Below are positions 35,400 through 46,500 of a stretch of DNA of 64,000 bases, piece by piece. The stretch is from Cercis canadensis (Eukaryota > Streptophyta > Magnoliopsida > Fabales > Fabaceae), in assembly GCA_003255065.1 (NCBI GenBank), contig QAOA01003368.1:1584639-1648638 (forward strand). Direction: 5' to 3'. Within the stretch, counting starts at the first letter, position 1; the number at the start of each line of letters is the position of its first letter. A program made the translations under genes and the position numbers. The notes under the pieces were generated by a model. It worked only from the letters and a program-made list of their open reading frames with translations, was not told where the DNA came from and did not search any database.

Positions 35400-36293
35400 T
35401 CAAGCACCAGAATTGCAATGAAACACCTTGAACTGGTACGCTGGCGAAATTGACTGCAGCAGTAACCTTGCAGTTTGCTCCTGTTTTATCACTGCTCCAT
35501 CTTTCTCCACCAACACTGCAGCCACAATTTTGTCATAGTCACCGCCACCACCGGCGACATAGGCCACCAGTGCCGCCTGCACCGGCCCCAAACTCGGGTT
35601 ATACGCCGCCGATTCTGTATAAGACCCTTTGTATATTTTGCCATAACAATCCATCAGAGCCACCCCAGATGGAGACCCACTATATGGTGCATGAGACTTG
35701 TTTGCAGCTTCTAAAGCTGCAAACTTTAATTTCTCGTTTACCGCATACCCATTGGAAATACCATTGGGTAAATTATGGATTTCGCTCAAAAACGATAACC
35801 CATTATGGTGTGCCTCTAAAAGCAAAGGAAGCTCCTTGTCAAGAAGGTCATCGGGTCCGAATCTGTGGGAAAGAAACTTGGATAAAGGGGTAAATTCTGG
35901 GTTTTCATCAGAGGTTATGAGGAGTTTGATATCTGGGGCTCCACGAATTTCTTGAAGGAATTGGCGGCAATGGCCACAAGGGGCATGTGAAACGACCAAG
36001 TAATCAAGGTGAGTTTCGGCATTGATAGAGAGATTGGTGACAAGGAACTGTTCGGCGTGAACGGAATGGTGAAGGGGGAGACCCGGGAACTCAAGGTTCA
36101 CGCCGACGAAGATCCGACCGGAGGGTCCGACACCGACGGCGCCGACGTGGAACTTGGAGATGGGTGGGCGAGCAAGGGTCTGAGCGGACTTGACCAGAGA
36201 TGGGAGAAGCTCGGTGAGAGTCAGGCCTGAAGCTTTCGCCGTGGATTCGGCTTCTGAAGCTTGAATTACAAATCTGGGTTGAGTATGATCCAT
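35400..36293 (-). CDS. CDA1: Cytidine deaminase
   Basis: Zn-dependent cytidine deaminase (cytidine or deoxycytidine to uridine or deoxyuridine) of pyrimidine salvage, cytosolic. Single exon, 297 residues, the usual size of the plant enzyme, which is a fused two-domain homodimer type like the E. coli enzyme. The catalytic N-domain has HAE (H79, E81) and PCGHC (C106, C109) as zinc ligands and proton shuttle. FHVGAVG and GVNLEFPG form the substrate pocket. The C-domain (about residues 185-297) keeps the fold (APYSGSPSGVALMD, GSYTESAAYNPSLGPVQAA) without zinc ligands, as expected. No transit peptide is seen. The start is the first ATG, with a C/T-rich leader upstream on the minus strand. Everything looks intact. 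Confidence 0.96.
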   Translation of the reverse strand: MDHTQPRFVIQASEAESTAKASGLTLTELLPSLVKSAQTLARPPISKFHVGAVGVGPSGRIFVGVNLEFPGLPLHHSVHAEQFLVTNLSINAETHLDYLVVSHAPCGHCRQFLQEIRGAPDIKLLITSDENPEFTPLSKFLSHRFGPDDLLDKELPLLLEAHHNGLSFLSEIHNLPNGISNGYAVNEKLKFAALEAANKSHAPYSGSPSGVALMDCYGKIYKGSYTESAAYNPSLGPVQAALVAYVAGGGGDYDKIVAAVLVEKDGAVIKQEQTARLLLQSISPAYQFKVFHCNSGA

Positions 36294-36721
36294 TTTGGGG
36301 AGAGAAATGGACCCGTTTGATGGGTTTTTTTGGTAGTTTTCAATATGAGATAGATGAAGATCTGTGAAACCAGAACGGTGAGAAGAAGACTAGCCGTGAC
36401 AGGAAAGACAAAGAGAAGGAGCTTTCCTCGATATGGGAAGGGAGGAGGAAGAGCTGGGAAGGACGATGGGCTTAAAGAAAACAATTTATAGAAGCGCCTC
36501 TTTGCTTGCCAGTTGCCACCAACAGAGGGAAGAAACTAGAGAGATTCCGGGAACAAGGAAGGACTAGGATAGGAACATAACAAAGTTAATGAAAAACTAG
36601 TTTCTTTTTTTAATTATTATTTTCAATCTGTCTATTTAATAACAAAAAATAAATGTCACACGATATTAAAAAAAATAAAAATGTTAAACTCAAATCATAT
36701 CAACGGTGCTAGTGTAATATT

Positions 36722-36915
36722 ATTTTTGGTACAAAAAAGTTTAGGATGAGGGGAGATTATTTCATCCTAAAGTTAAGGCATGTCATAAGTCTCAATGAGA
36801 ATTTACAGTAATACTTATAATTACTTGTTAAATTACTCGTAGTGAGATTCAAACTTAAGTCTTACAAGCGAAATAATTTTATTCTTACCAGTTGAACCAA
36901 CTTCCGTTGGCAACA
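36722..36915 (-). mobile_element. tRNA-derived SINE
   Basis: On the minus strand, reading from about 36915 downward, an A-box TGGTTCAACTGG is followed about 33 nt later by a B-box-like GTTTGAATC. This is the spacing of an internal RNA polymerase III promoter. A unique body ends at an A/T-rich tail near 36722. A second, more decayed copy lies at 15130-15312 and shares the body phrase GGATGAG(A/G)GGAGATTAT. The ends are approximate and no target duplication was verified. Confidence 0.65.
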
Positions 36916-38283
36916 TAGTGTAATATTAAGTATTGTACAAATTGCACTTTGAAATGTGTCATAAATTATATTATGTAGAAAAGTATAGGTTAACTAGCCT
37001 TGATTTCAAATATGAGATGTAACAATGTTTCATGTGTATATCATGTTAATAAACTATTGTGTTTTTCTTTTTTATTTAATGGAAGTTATATAATAAAGAA
37101 TAGTTTATTCTATCTCTTCTTAAAATTTTATCTCACTCAATTCTAATATAATTTGAAGAAAATTTCTGTAAGATAAAATATAATATTAAGTGTTCAATCA
37201 TTACGCTGTCTTAAGAATTAATAAACTATGATAGTGTGCATTGAATACATACATTTTTCCCATACAAGTTGTCATGACATGTGAACTTTCATTTCGTTAG
37301 GTGAAATGAAATAATCTTAGAAAAAGTATTCATGCATATAATTCACTGAAAAAAAATGCTATAAACGTGACAAATTTTATTATAGTATGTCATATTATAT
37401 TAAAATAGTTAATATATGAATAATATGTGTATAAATTAACTGTTTTTAAGTTTATTTGAGAACATAAGATATATTATATTTATATCTAATAAAATATAAA
37501 AATTACGTATGTATGTCACATCAGTATAATATGACATACTCATGTAGTATCATAAAATCTTTCTTATCTTTAAAAAAAATAATAAGTAAATAACAAAAAT
37601 AAGTCACACCAAAAAAAATAACAAAAATAAGTACTCAATTATATTTTTTGGATGGAAATAAGTACTCAATTATTGATCTTAGGATAATAACTTGAAGTCT
37701 AATATAATTGGAAAAACATTGCATTATATTCAAATCAATGAAATTATATACTAATGGATAATTGACTACGAATATCAATTTTTTGATAATTAACTATTAA
37801 ACATCTATATGGAAAAAGGATCTTGTGCAAGATCTACTTCTAATTGTTTATGATTTTATATCTTTATTGATGAAAATTGAAAAGTGTCCCTTCTGCTTTA
37901 GTTGTATTTTCTTTTTCTCATAGGACAAAAAAGATATGTTTGAGTGAACGAATAAACAAATTTTGTGGGACATATGATAAGCTTAATGATTGAAAAGACT
38001 ATCGCAAAGGTGTGATTGGAAATTGATATAAAATAACTCATAGAAGGGCCAATGACAAGTTGCACTTTATCTTTCCATGCAATGTATATCACTCATCCGA
38101 CAATTAGGTCAACTCAAACTATAGCTTAAAATTACATTTTTTTTTTTTTTTTGGCCATGAGCTTAAAATTGCAATTGAGACAAGCGTTTAAATCCCTTTT
38201 CTATATGCTTCTCTAATAGTCAATCAAATGTAACAATTATGTACATGACCTACAAATAATAGTTTTCAAGAATTAATCTAACT

Positions 38284-38515
38284 TAAAAACTTAAGTTGTT
38301 AGGTAAATGCTTAATAATAATTTTATATCTAACATATCTCTTACATGCGAAAGCTCTTTGAGCTTAAAGTGTGGACAAAACACAGTCACATCTATATCTT
38401 AAGGATGAATCTCCTAATCACTTGGTTAAAAAAGCTCTAAAATTATGTCAAAAATAAATTTAACCTAAAAACTTAAGTTGTTAGGTGAAAATTCAAAATA
38501 ATTTTATATCTAATA
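38284..38515 (+). repeat. Pair of short dispersed repeats
   Basis: TAA(C)CTAAAAACTTAAGTTGTTAGGT followed by AATAATTTTATATCTAA occurs at about 38277-38333 and again at about 38460-38512. The two are about 180 bp apart in the same orientation. Probably remnants of one repeat family; no coding content. Confidence 0.55.
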
Positions 38516-41288
38516 ATAGTAGCACAAATAGAATAAGGAAGAATTATTTTTTGGAAAAAAAAATAAAAAGAGTAAGTGAGAAAAAAGATTCCCTTCCTAT
38601 TTTCACATAAAAGAGTCATATCTATATACACTTGCATACATGTCTACGATCATTAGAATAAAAAAAAAAAATCTATATTTTTAAGTTCAACTAATCTTAT
38701 TTCGACAATTTTTTAGTACAACAAGAATTTAATTTAAACTTTCTTTTTTTAAGTAATGATATATATGCAATTTTGATTGATAGCTATTCTACAAATTGTA
38801 TAAGTAAAAAAAAATTTAATTTGGCATAGTTAGGTACACAATATTCTGAAAATTATCATTTCTCTTTCCTATTGACCCAATTGCTTATATGTAAATAGCA
38901 TTATTCAAGAAAGAATAAAGAACCTAGTCATTTCATTTTTTTTGGTGGGGGAGTTTAAATTTTCCTAAATAGCAACAAGAGAAATATTATTTCTACAATA
39001 TCTTTTTACACACTATGTGACATTAGTTAAATTAGCAAAATTTGGGTTATACAAAAAAAAAAATTTAAGAAAGTCTAATGAAACTCAAATTGTGTTAACT
39101 GTAATAGTGTGATATAGCGTTTCATTAAGTACTTTATGAATAGCATTACTCTAGCTACTAGGGAGGTGCCAAAGAGAGTTGGCTAACATGATTAAGTTGT
39201 ATCAATGGAAAAAGTTCCTAATTTAAATTTTGCTGTTGATCCCTTATTGGTAGGAATTCACTATATATTTCTTTTAGGAAAATGATAATAAATAAAAGTA
39301 GAATAGCTAATTGGATTTATAACCAATTATTGAGTTAATCGTTATCTCTTATGTTTTGTACAAAGCAAATGGCAAGCAAAAAGTCTCATCAAAGCCATGG
39401 ATTACCACCTGCTAATGGAAACAAATCACATATTTAAATTTCCTATTCCATATGATTGAACCCGATGATATTTTCTTTTTGTTTATTTCCTTGTTATCAA
39501 AGGACCTTTCCCCTTTCTAAGATGGAGATAGGATTGATCAACATTAATTTAGCAAAAATGATGGATCACTTTGCTTGTGTGTAAAGTGTTAATTCTTTTT
39601 TCATATGGTCAATTCTTGCTTTGGTGATGCAAGTTCCACTACTATCAACATGTGTCTGCACCAAGTTTAAGTGGATGGGTAAATGATTCAACCATAAAAT
39701 TGAGAGGTTCTTAAGATTCGAGATTAAATTTTAGCGTGTCTGCTTAGTGGTTATAGTGTTATTATAATAATATTATCGATGATTTAAATATTTTATTTCT
39801 AAAAAAAATAAAATCAAACATGTTTGTTTTTATTAGAAAAAAATAAACCCCTTATTGTCTAAAATTCTATAATATATAGTTAAGTAGTTGGTGCAAGCTT
39901 GCAAGCTTCTTTTTTATGTTGCTTATGAGACCATCTAGAGTCAGCTATCTATTTTGTCGGAACTCCATGGTCCACCCAAATGTGACATCCATGGCACAAC
40001 CCCACCTTACCTAATTTAATCAACCACACCACATTACCACATTTAGTTTACTCATATTGGACTGCTGTTGCCTTCTTTTACTATTTTTCTCATATTTTAG
40101 TTGAAAATTGCAAGAGCCTCTTTTTTGTTTTGTTTAAAGCTGTGACTTGCTTTCACTTTTAAGCTTTATTCATGACATAACACATTGACAATTAAATCTA
40201 GAAGTTAAATTGACGGTCTCAAATTCTTGGCTTTATAAAGCGAAGAGAGAAATAGATTATGTTTGATATTTACACTGTTTCACGTGTTGACATTACGTAT
40301 ATGTATGAAAAAAATGAACTCTGTCGTTAGATTGCAAGAAAATATGATGTACAATCTTCGTTTTTTCGAAGAAAGTTTAGACAGATTCAACAACGTAATG
40401 TCATAATGATAGATCTTCACATCAACAACAGTAAACTTTTGATTATGGGGCAAAAACCTCTCTTTTTTTTGTAGTTACAGATGCTGACGGATTTATGAAG
40501 CTGGAATACACTACTCTTTTTCTTTTTTGGCTGAACAGTGTTCCATGAAAAAAATATTTTTTCAATTTTTTTTTTGGGCCAACATGATTTACAAATTTCA
40601 TTTCCTTTGTTAATGTGATATTTACAAAACTTACAAATTCTTACAAAATGGCTATGTTAGTTTTGTAGCTTTTTTGATGATATTAGATATTTAATGTTAG
40701 GTTTTTTTTTTTTTGTGTTGGTAATATGGTTCATTATCGATTTACTCGTTGGTCTCAATAGCTTGATGATATAAAGGTTTAGGTAGAAATTCACCTTCCT
40801 TTCATCTTTGATATACTTTTTTGATGCATTTATTAGAGAGATCTTCTAACGCCTAGAGACTAGTTGAGTAGCCTCTTCTATGAGCCAAAAAAATACCTTG
40901 AAAGTAATATTATGGGTGAGTCTCTGTTTTATATTCTTATGAGATCTTAGACATGTCACTAACACTCTATCTAATAGTATTAGAATAACTTATTTTTACT
41001 ATTATTTTTTGTAACAAAAAAAAAAAAAAGAGATTCATACTCCTTTCATCGTACTTTCTTAATGCATTTATTATATTACCTCTAAAAATAAAAGTAATAA
41101 TAAAATAATTATGTAGTATCCTGGAACTGGGCCTGTTGGCCCAAGTCAAACCTCCAGTAAATTCTTTTAAATTTCCTAAGATGGGCCTAGATGCCAAAAT
41201 TAGGCTCCTCTGTTTGGACTTTTCTGCCACGTCACAATTGCACTAGTTGACAACATGGCTTAAATTAGCTCTTAGGTTTGGACTCTTA

Positions 41289-41521
41289 GGTGGTGTTCCG
41301 TATTAAGAATGTTTTAATACTTTTAGAAAAGTGAGTATGTAAATAAAATATTTTTACGTTTAATACAAGAGAGGTAAAAAATTATTCTCAAATATAAAAA
41401 ATACTTGAAACTAAAATTTTATACTGAGAGTGAAAATTAAATTCTTTCGCATGAGAAGGTAGAAATAGAACTTTTCTACATGAAATTACTGAAAACTTCA
41501 TTCTCTATATCAAACACCACC
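41289..41521. mobile_element. Tourist-like MITE with TTA target duplication
   Basis: A 233-bp element. The left end GGTGGTGTTCCGTAT matches the reverse complement of the right end, GGTGGTGTTTGATAT. TTA flanks both sides (41286-41288 and 41522-41524). A 3-bp TTA duplication and G-rich short TIRs are the hallmarks of PIF/Harbinger-derived (Tourist) MITEs. Interior AT-rich and non-coding. Confidence 0.75.
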
Positions 41522-43561
41522 TTAAACTTTTAGCTCCCATCTCCTTATTTGTCGTTTTACTTTTATCCAGTGTAGCCTAGGTGCCATATTCTATCACAAG
41601 ATGCACTTTACCAAAATGGCCCCCATATTTGGCACCTATCTCATCTGATAGTGATAACTGATAACTGTTGAATGTTCACTTGCTTTGATTATGAACATGA
41701 ATTTACTTGTACGATTGTTTTTCTTTAGAATCGCTTATAATAAATCATTCAACACTTGCATCCTCTTTTTCTTACTTTTCCAATCTGGTTTTTTATGTTA
41801 TCGCAGAGTTTTGGACGGAACTAACTAATGTCTAATTTTGATGCAAATACAAAAATTTAGGAAACCTGAGTTAAATATAGTTAATATAATTTAATTTTTA
41901 TTAAGCTCAAAATATTTTATTATTTTACGTAATTTGTTTTTATACTTTGCTTGTATTTTTTGATTATATATTTTTAAAAATCATAACTAAAAGAACAATA
42001 TATATATATATAAAAGAAAGACTCATGTTATTTGGTTTTTCAAAAACTCTAGGTTGACACCAAAAATAAAAACTCTTTGCAGAGGCATGGTGATCTATGC
42101 TACATCCTCTGAAAAAAATACCATTTTGCATGTTGTTTTGTTTGATAAAAAGGGAAGAGATCCTATCTAGTTGAAGGAAATTGTGATGGAGCATGGTTGA
42201 TAGAAAATAGAAAAATGGTGTGCAGCTAAGTGGAAGTGGTTCGACAATAAATCTAATAGTCATTATAATTTGAATTGGAGATGTTAAAAAAAGCTAGCCT
42301 AGCCTGCATATCTAAGCTTAGCCCTAAACATTGGCTCTTGAAATTGGCCTAGTGGAATGTTGTGGATTTTTTTTGTTTGAGTTTCAGCAACCACACTTTT
42401 TGAGGGTCCTTGTGTATAGGGTTTTTTCATTGGGTCTATAGAGCAGCATTGGTATATTAAGATGCTCCATGCTATAACGATTCGAGTTTAAGTGAGCATA
42501 GCCAATAAACTTGACCGTAAATATTGGCTATCCATATAAAATAATTAATTTTTAAAATAAAAATTATAAAATTGAATTAGATATGAACAAAAATTATATG
42601 AATAATACAAATCATCAATCAAAATTCAACTCTTACCACTATTAATTTCATCATTTTCATCACCACCATCACCAATGATTATAATTTATATCTCAAGTTC
42701 ATCAAGTGATATGCTAGTAGACCGAGAAGAAGGAAGAGGAAAGGAGAGGAATTTTCAATTTTGTGATATGTTCTGTTGTGATTTCGGGAGAAGAATGGAG
42801 AAGAAAGGGGCTCAGTTAAAACAGTGTCGTTTATGGCAAATGNCGGCATCGTTCTGTGTTAAGGGGTTTTCAGCTTCTTCAAAACGGCGTCGTTCCACTA
42901 ATTGGCAGTCAGCAATGCGTTTCGAAGGTGTTTATGAAATGAAACGGCGCGTTTCGAAATGCAAAATAAAAAAAAAAATAAAGAGAAAAATGGGTGTTTC
43001 TGCGAAGGAGATGTGTTTTGCGTTTTAGAAGTATATCCAAAACGGGTATGGCAAGATTTTCGGCATTTTGGTGCTTTTTAGGTTAGAACGAACAAAAAAA
43101 GTCTTATAATTGTCTAAGATTGAATATTTAAAAATAATAATACACAAGAATAAGAAATGACATTGCGCACGCAACTTATTATCATAACTTGCTATAAGGG
43201 TGAAACTTTAGGTAATATGATTATATTTATCTAATGGTAAGAAATAAAATAATAAAATATGTAGTATTATGAAATAAAGTGATATAAAAATAGCACGATT
43301 CATTTAAAAAAAAAAAGAAGGTTAAAACTTCATTTTGTGTTATGTTACATCTGGATAGCCACGTAAACTTGATGTACATCACTTGAATGAGATTAAGTTC
43401 CGACAACCCTGACTACTAACTAGTGGTCCACCTCTATGCTGTTCATCCTCTCTCCCTTCAATTTCATGGCCCAATAGGCAACAAGTACATGCACCAAGTA
43501 ATTCTTTTTTTTTTTTTTGCCTGATATGATATCTATGTGTTAGTGAAGGTCCAGAATCTGA

Positions 43562-46500
43562 ATGGCCAATCTTGTTGGACTTAAGATCCATTCAAGTTCA
43601 AGGCTACTCCCAGGTGTGGGTGGCTTTTGTGCTTGTTCACCTACACGCATTTTTCCTGTTCCTGTAAATGGTGCTGTTTGTTCTACCGCTAGTCTATCAA
43701 ATTCGAAAGCACTGAAGAAGTGGAACAATGGAGGTAGAGCTCCCCGACGCCTAGTATTGGGCCTGGGGACTTCACTATTGGCTCAATTTGTGGGAATGGC
43801 AGGTACACTTGGTGTTGGTGGCAGGTCCTTCACTGCCTTTGCCAGGATAAAGGGTGGTTCCTCAGTTGAAGAGGTCATCTCAAATTTCACAAAATTCAAT
43901 ATTTTCCTTGCCTCTTCGTGGACTTGAAATTTCTCTGGTTTTCTTTTCTTCTTTTCTTGAATTTCGGTTATTGAATACTTTAATTCATGTTCATCTGTCA
44001 ATATTGTTTTGGGATTGCTCCAATTCTTACTATCTTGACTCTTGGGAGTTGGTTGCTTGATTTTTTTTCCTTTTAGAAAAGAAACCCAGTGAATTTTCGT
44101 TTATTGAATTGAACAGAACCTATCTATTTAGCAATTTTGCCCTTAATTGATGTTTTGTTGGTCTGTTAGTTCTGAATAATTCAAGCAATGTAATAACTCT
44201 TATTCCAACCTGCACAGCTCTTCTTGATGTACTGATAAACCTGGCCATGGTACCAACATTTCATCCATGGACAAACTGATATATGCACCAAAGTGATATT
44301 TTAGATATTTTGCTTTGTAATTTAGGTCAAAATTCAATCTTATTGGGGTTTCTAATCTTTTATACATCCTTCCTTTTTGAAGATACTGAAGAATGCGGAA
44401 TGGCCTGAGCAGTTCCCATTCAAGGAGGAGGATTTCCAGCGCTTTGATGAGTAAAAACTCTCAATTGATTACTTGTACAACTGTGATTACGTTATGTCTT
44501 AGTCAAATTGAAGTAATCACAATCTGCTTTATGTGATGTGCTGTACAGTTAATTGTGTAAAGCCTATACATCTTCTATTAGTTGACTATAACCTGCTGTC
44601 TCTAATAACTTGTCTAGATTATCTAGGCCTAGCAACCATGGCATTTTCTTTACAATTTGTTATCACTATGAGAGAAATGTTGGCGTGTTGGTGATCTGTA
44701 AAATTGTTTGATTTAATGGAACTTGTAAGTTATGACTCTGAAGTCTGAACTAAGGAACGCTTTCCATCTCCTGTATCTGTATATATCAGCTATATAAGTA
44801 AATTACTATTGGTATCATCATCTGTAAGGGGTTCACACTTTCTTCTGAACTTATATTTGAAAGAATGTTTAAACATGGAAAAATCCATACATAAAATTTG
44901 AGTAATGTATGGCATTATATTATCAAAGTTTCGGCTTTAACTTGTACCTTTTGTTCGCAATACCAACAACTATTATTTTGAATTTTCACTGCTTGTCATT
45001 GAAAAGTAGATTCAGCCATTACTTAAATTTGTTAACTTTTTCTCTTCTTTGCAAATCTTCACAACATCAAATGATTTCTCTTTAGGTCACAGGATTCCTT
45101 GTTCTACGAAGCTCCCCGATTTGTGACACACATTGATGATCCTGCAATTGCTGCTCTGAGTAAGTATTACTCAAAGGTTTTTCCCCCAAGCAACACTTCA
45201 GGAGTAAGCATCTTGGATATGTGTAGCAGTTGGGTAAGGCATTCTTCGTAAGTCAGCTTCTTTCTGTGTCTTGTAGTTCTATTATAATAAATCTTCACTT
45301 TGTATTAGGTCAGCCATTTTCCAGCTGGATACAAGCAAGAACGAGTAGTTGGATTAGGAATGAATGAAGAAGAGCTAAAGAGGAATCCGGTAGGATAATG
45401 CTTTTTTTCTCTTACCTGCTCTGTGGTGGTTATTGGCCTTTAATTATGAAACTAACCCTGTAAGGATCACTTTTTATGACTAGGTTTTCTCATACATTCA
45501 TGATACTATAGCCTGAACATGGTTATTAACCTAGCATTGAATTCCATTCTTAAATAGCAATATGGCTGTTCTATATTCAAGTTATATTCTACAATGAAAA
45601 TGCAGTATCCACATAACATTTAGAACTAATTATGTCTAAGCTACGGTTTTATTACAGAATTTGTGGGCTAACGTCTAACTGTCCTCTTTAAATAACATAT
45701 GAAGCTATTGCTGTTCCCATCTAATTTCCTTGTGTATATGCAAATGCAATGCTTATGGATATGTTCTCAAGCTGGATAGACGTATGCTAATGAACATTTT
45801 GGACTTTGTAGGTTCTCACAGAGTATGTTGTGCAAGACTTAAATGTGAACCCCAGACTCCCATTTGAGGATAACTCCTTTGACGTTATTACGAATGTGGT
45901 ACCAAATACTGTTTCTTATCACTGTATTTATTGCTGTAAACCACTGCAACTCGTGCATGTTTTTGGTGCGTACATGTAGACTTTTTTTATGCGTATTAGT
46001 TTCTTTTCAGCAACAAAAGTTTTTTCTTTTTTACCTTGATAAACTTTTCCTTATTGATTGTTAAAGCTTAGGATTCAGTTGAATCATCCCTTGCAGTTTT
46101 AGGTTTAGGATTCTACCATAAAAGTTAGGAGGTAACTGAATTCACCATATTTGATACCAATTACCATGATGTTAACAACTTAAAACCATTGATGCTGATT
46201 ATAATTCTATCAAAAGGATAGATAGGAAAGTTTTCTTCATTTGATAGAAATATAGCTAGATTCGTTGTCAAATTTAAGAAATATATATCTTTAAATAACA
46301 ACTGCTAAGTGGTCACCAATTTTGTGTGATACTGTTGATGAAAATGCACCTTCCCTGTTAAATAACCCAACTTCTGTTTCATGAATCAGCTGACTTTAAG
46401 AACTGTAACTAATCTTGAAGTACAAATTTAGGGTTGGAATGATTGTCCAGAACTTCTGGGCTGTGTTTTCAGAAAGAAATTTGTGATTGAGTTAGAAATA

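Larger units (their letters stand above)
36294..43561. other. 7-kb AT-rich gene-poor spacer
   Basis: After the CDA1 promoter (36294-36600) the sequence is strongly AT-rich with poly-A/T tracts and only chance open frames. It holds a SINE (36722-36915), two copies of a dispersed phrase (ACTTAAGTTGTTAGGT at about 38290 and 38470) and a Tourist-like MITE (41289-41521). It also holds an isolated N at 42843, without flanking duplication. The open frame at 42675-43028 crosses that N and has no family match. Confidence 0.5.

Noticed and set aside
42675-43028. 117-codon open frame crossing the N at 42843
   Set aside because: Lys/Arg-rich low-complexity translation, interrupted by an unknown base, no domain. 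The N has no flanking duplication, unlike the other three.
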